From positions 1 through 23,176 of the forward strand of contig CAYRVH010000052.1 in assembly GCA_964427855.1 (NCBI GenBank): a stretch of DNA of 23,176 nt, written 5' to 3'. Positions 22,289-23,176 of this stretch are shown piece by piece (position 1 is the first letter of the stretch; each line of letters starts with the position of its first letter). Made by a program: the position numbers and the translations under genes. A model generated the notes under the pieces. That model was not told the DNA's origin. It made no database searches and saw only the letters and a list, made by a program, of their open reading frames with translations. Source of the DNA: JAUPKT01 sp964427855. GTDB taxonomy: Bacteria > Desulfobacterota > Desulfomonilia > Desulfomonilales > Desulfomonilaceae.

Positions 22289-22774
22289 ATCTCGAACGGA
22301 ACGCCTCCAATGGCGCAGAGTGATTTAAGAAACGTGGGAGGCCGTGAGGGTTCGTGCAGCCTACATGTTTGCGGGCCGCCATTGTCGAGAGAATACTTTT
22401 CGAACTCCCCATGCCCATTGATACGGTGCGCCTTTGTGCGGGCGCCTTTGTTTGAGCATCTGATAATCACGTGACTGCCGGCAATACGGGTACTTCGTGA
22501 CAGACGCGGCACCCGGACGGCTTTGAACGTCACACGACGCCGACCAATACTGCCCTTAACGGTCGAACAGAGAAAGAGCATTATTTCAACGCAATTCTGT
22601 GGCGTACTCGGGGATGAACAGGGGGAAGAAATCAAAGGATTCCCACAATGATCCCCGAAAATTAGACGGACGAACACAAATAATGTGCTGAATTTTGTAA
22701 TAGGAATGTCCTCCTCTTTGGCCATCACTGCCTTTTTTTCATATACAGTGACAGCGAGGGAACTGAAGGCTTTT
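22289..22774. other. Gap downstream of fdhA
   Basis: About 490 bp. The long minus-strand frame 22180-22728 overlaps the end of fdhA and its translation has no family features, so I treat it as a shadow. No strong terminator, RNA or repeat is visible. Confidence 0.45.
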
Positions 22775-22804
22775 TTGAATAGAACCCCTAATACGTGTTA
22801 GAAT
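22775..22804 (+). promoter_or_regulatory. Possible promoter near the right edge
   Basis: TTGAAT (22775-22780), 18-nt spacer, TAGAAT (22799-22804; five of six -10 bases). It points to the open frame that begins within the next 110 bp. Confidence 0.35.
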
Positions 22805-22909
22805 ATTCGCGAGTTGGAGCAGGGCTTTGTCGAGGGATCGCTGAAAAGACAGAGTGTCTCTTCTCGCGATACCTGTACTCAATCGAATACGCGGACGAGA
22901 CTATCTGCC

Positions 22910-23128
22910 ATGACGGATGTTGATTCTTTAAGAACTGGACCGGAGCGGAATGAGAAAAGTTATCTCGCCGAATTCTGCGAAAAAACCGGGCAGCGATATT
23001 TCTTCCATTCAAATTATATCTGGCGGTCCATGGGGTTGCGGTTATTTGTACCTACCCCTAGTTGCTTTCCGATCTCTTTCACACCAGAAGAACTCGCGTC
23101 TATGTGGGAACATGGGGCATGGTTCTAG
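22910..23128 (+). CDS. Possible small hypothetical protein, maybe frameshifted
   Basis: Not recognised. From the ATG at 22910 the frame gives 72 residues rich in aromatic residues (KSYLAEFCEKTGQRYFFHSN, then RLFVPTPSCFPISFTPEELA), a composition that looks more like a real protein than the neighbouring shadows, and a promoter-like pair lies upstream at 22775-22804. The frame itself opens earlier (TTG at 22814). It stops at TAG 23126-23128 after GAWF; a one-base insertion there would continue it as LAGPASLYNRTRF to the window edge, so a frameshift or assembly error is possible. There is no clear ribosome site and no family assignment. Confidence 0.3.
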   Translation: MTDVDSLRTGPERNEKSYLAEFCEKTGQRYFFHSNYIWRSMGLRLFVPTPSCFPISFTPEELASMWEHGAWF

Positions 23129-23176
23129 CTGGTCCGGCTTCTTTGTACAACCGAACGAGATTTATAAGTGGTACGC

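Noticed and set aside
22180..22728. Minus-strand 182-residue frame after fdhA
   Set aside because: It overlaps the end of fdhA, has no recognisable motif, and is rich in Ser/Arg/Pro as shadows are.
1..23176. CRISPR arrays, insertion sequences, rRNA
   Set aside because: No regularly spaced repeats, transposase motifs, terminal inverted repeats or rRNA core sequences were found on either strand.

Overview
The window is bacterial, protein-dense and of moderate GC. It looks like part of a metagenome scaffold, because it contains two runs of N (20921-20930 and 21504-21543). The gene content suggests a strictly anaerobic Desulfobacterota-type organism (a sulfate reducer or an aromatic-degrading syntroph). 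It has a molybdenum hydroxybenzoyl-CoA-reductase-type enzyme with the family's extra Fe-S insert, a canonical two-cysteine DsrC, an HdrA/MvhD electron-transfer module and a molybdopterin formate dehydrogenase. The lineage is inferred from gene content only.

Layout. 1-5189 (minus strand) is one transcription unit: hcrB-like (FAD and 4Fe-4S), hcrC-like (two 2Fe-2S), hcrA-like (Mo cofactor) and an acyl-CoA synthetase cut by the left edge. 5530-8390 (plus) is a divergent pair, a class III CoA-transferase and a methylmalonyl-CoA-mutase-type large subunit. The 340 bp between the two units carries a good sigma-70-type promoter for the hcr side, overlapped by an 11-bp direct repeat. 8424-11116 (minus) holds nadE and an LD-carboxypeptidase gene; 11202-11549 (plus) is a stand-alone receiver domain. 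Then come dsrC (minus, with promoter and operator-like dyad), a secreted TPR protein (minus), a large plsB (plus) and tRNA-Pro(GGG) with its promoter and a terminator. A hairpin-rich stretch of about 1 kb without a gene follows. 17686-22288 (plus) is mvhD-hdrA-mvhD-fdhA. The last 0.9 kb has only a weak candidate gene near the right edge.

How the genes work together. The left third is acyl-CoA chemistry: CoA activation (ligase, CoA-transferase), reductive dehydroxylation of an aromatic acyl-CoA (HcrABC-like), and a B12-dependent carbon-skeleton rearrangement. The right quarter looks like a formate-linked, flavin-based electron-transfer complex: FdhA exchanges electrons with formate, two MvhD paralogues relay them, and an HdrA with an unusual inserted charged helix is the flavin hub. 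HdrB and HdrC are absent from the window, so the other electron partner is unknown. The most unusual items are this two-MvhD module with the HdrA insertion, and the pairing of hcr-type genes with a CoA-transferase/mutase pair of unknown substrate.
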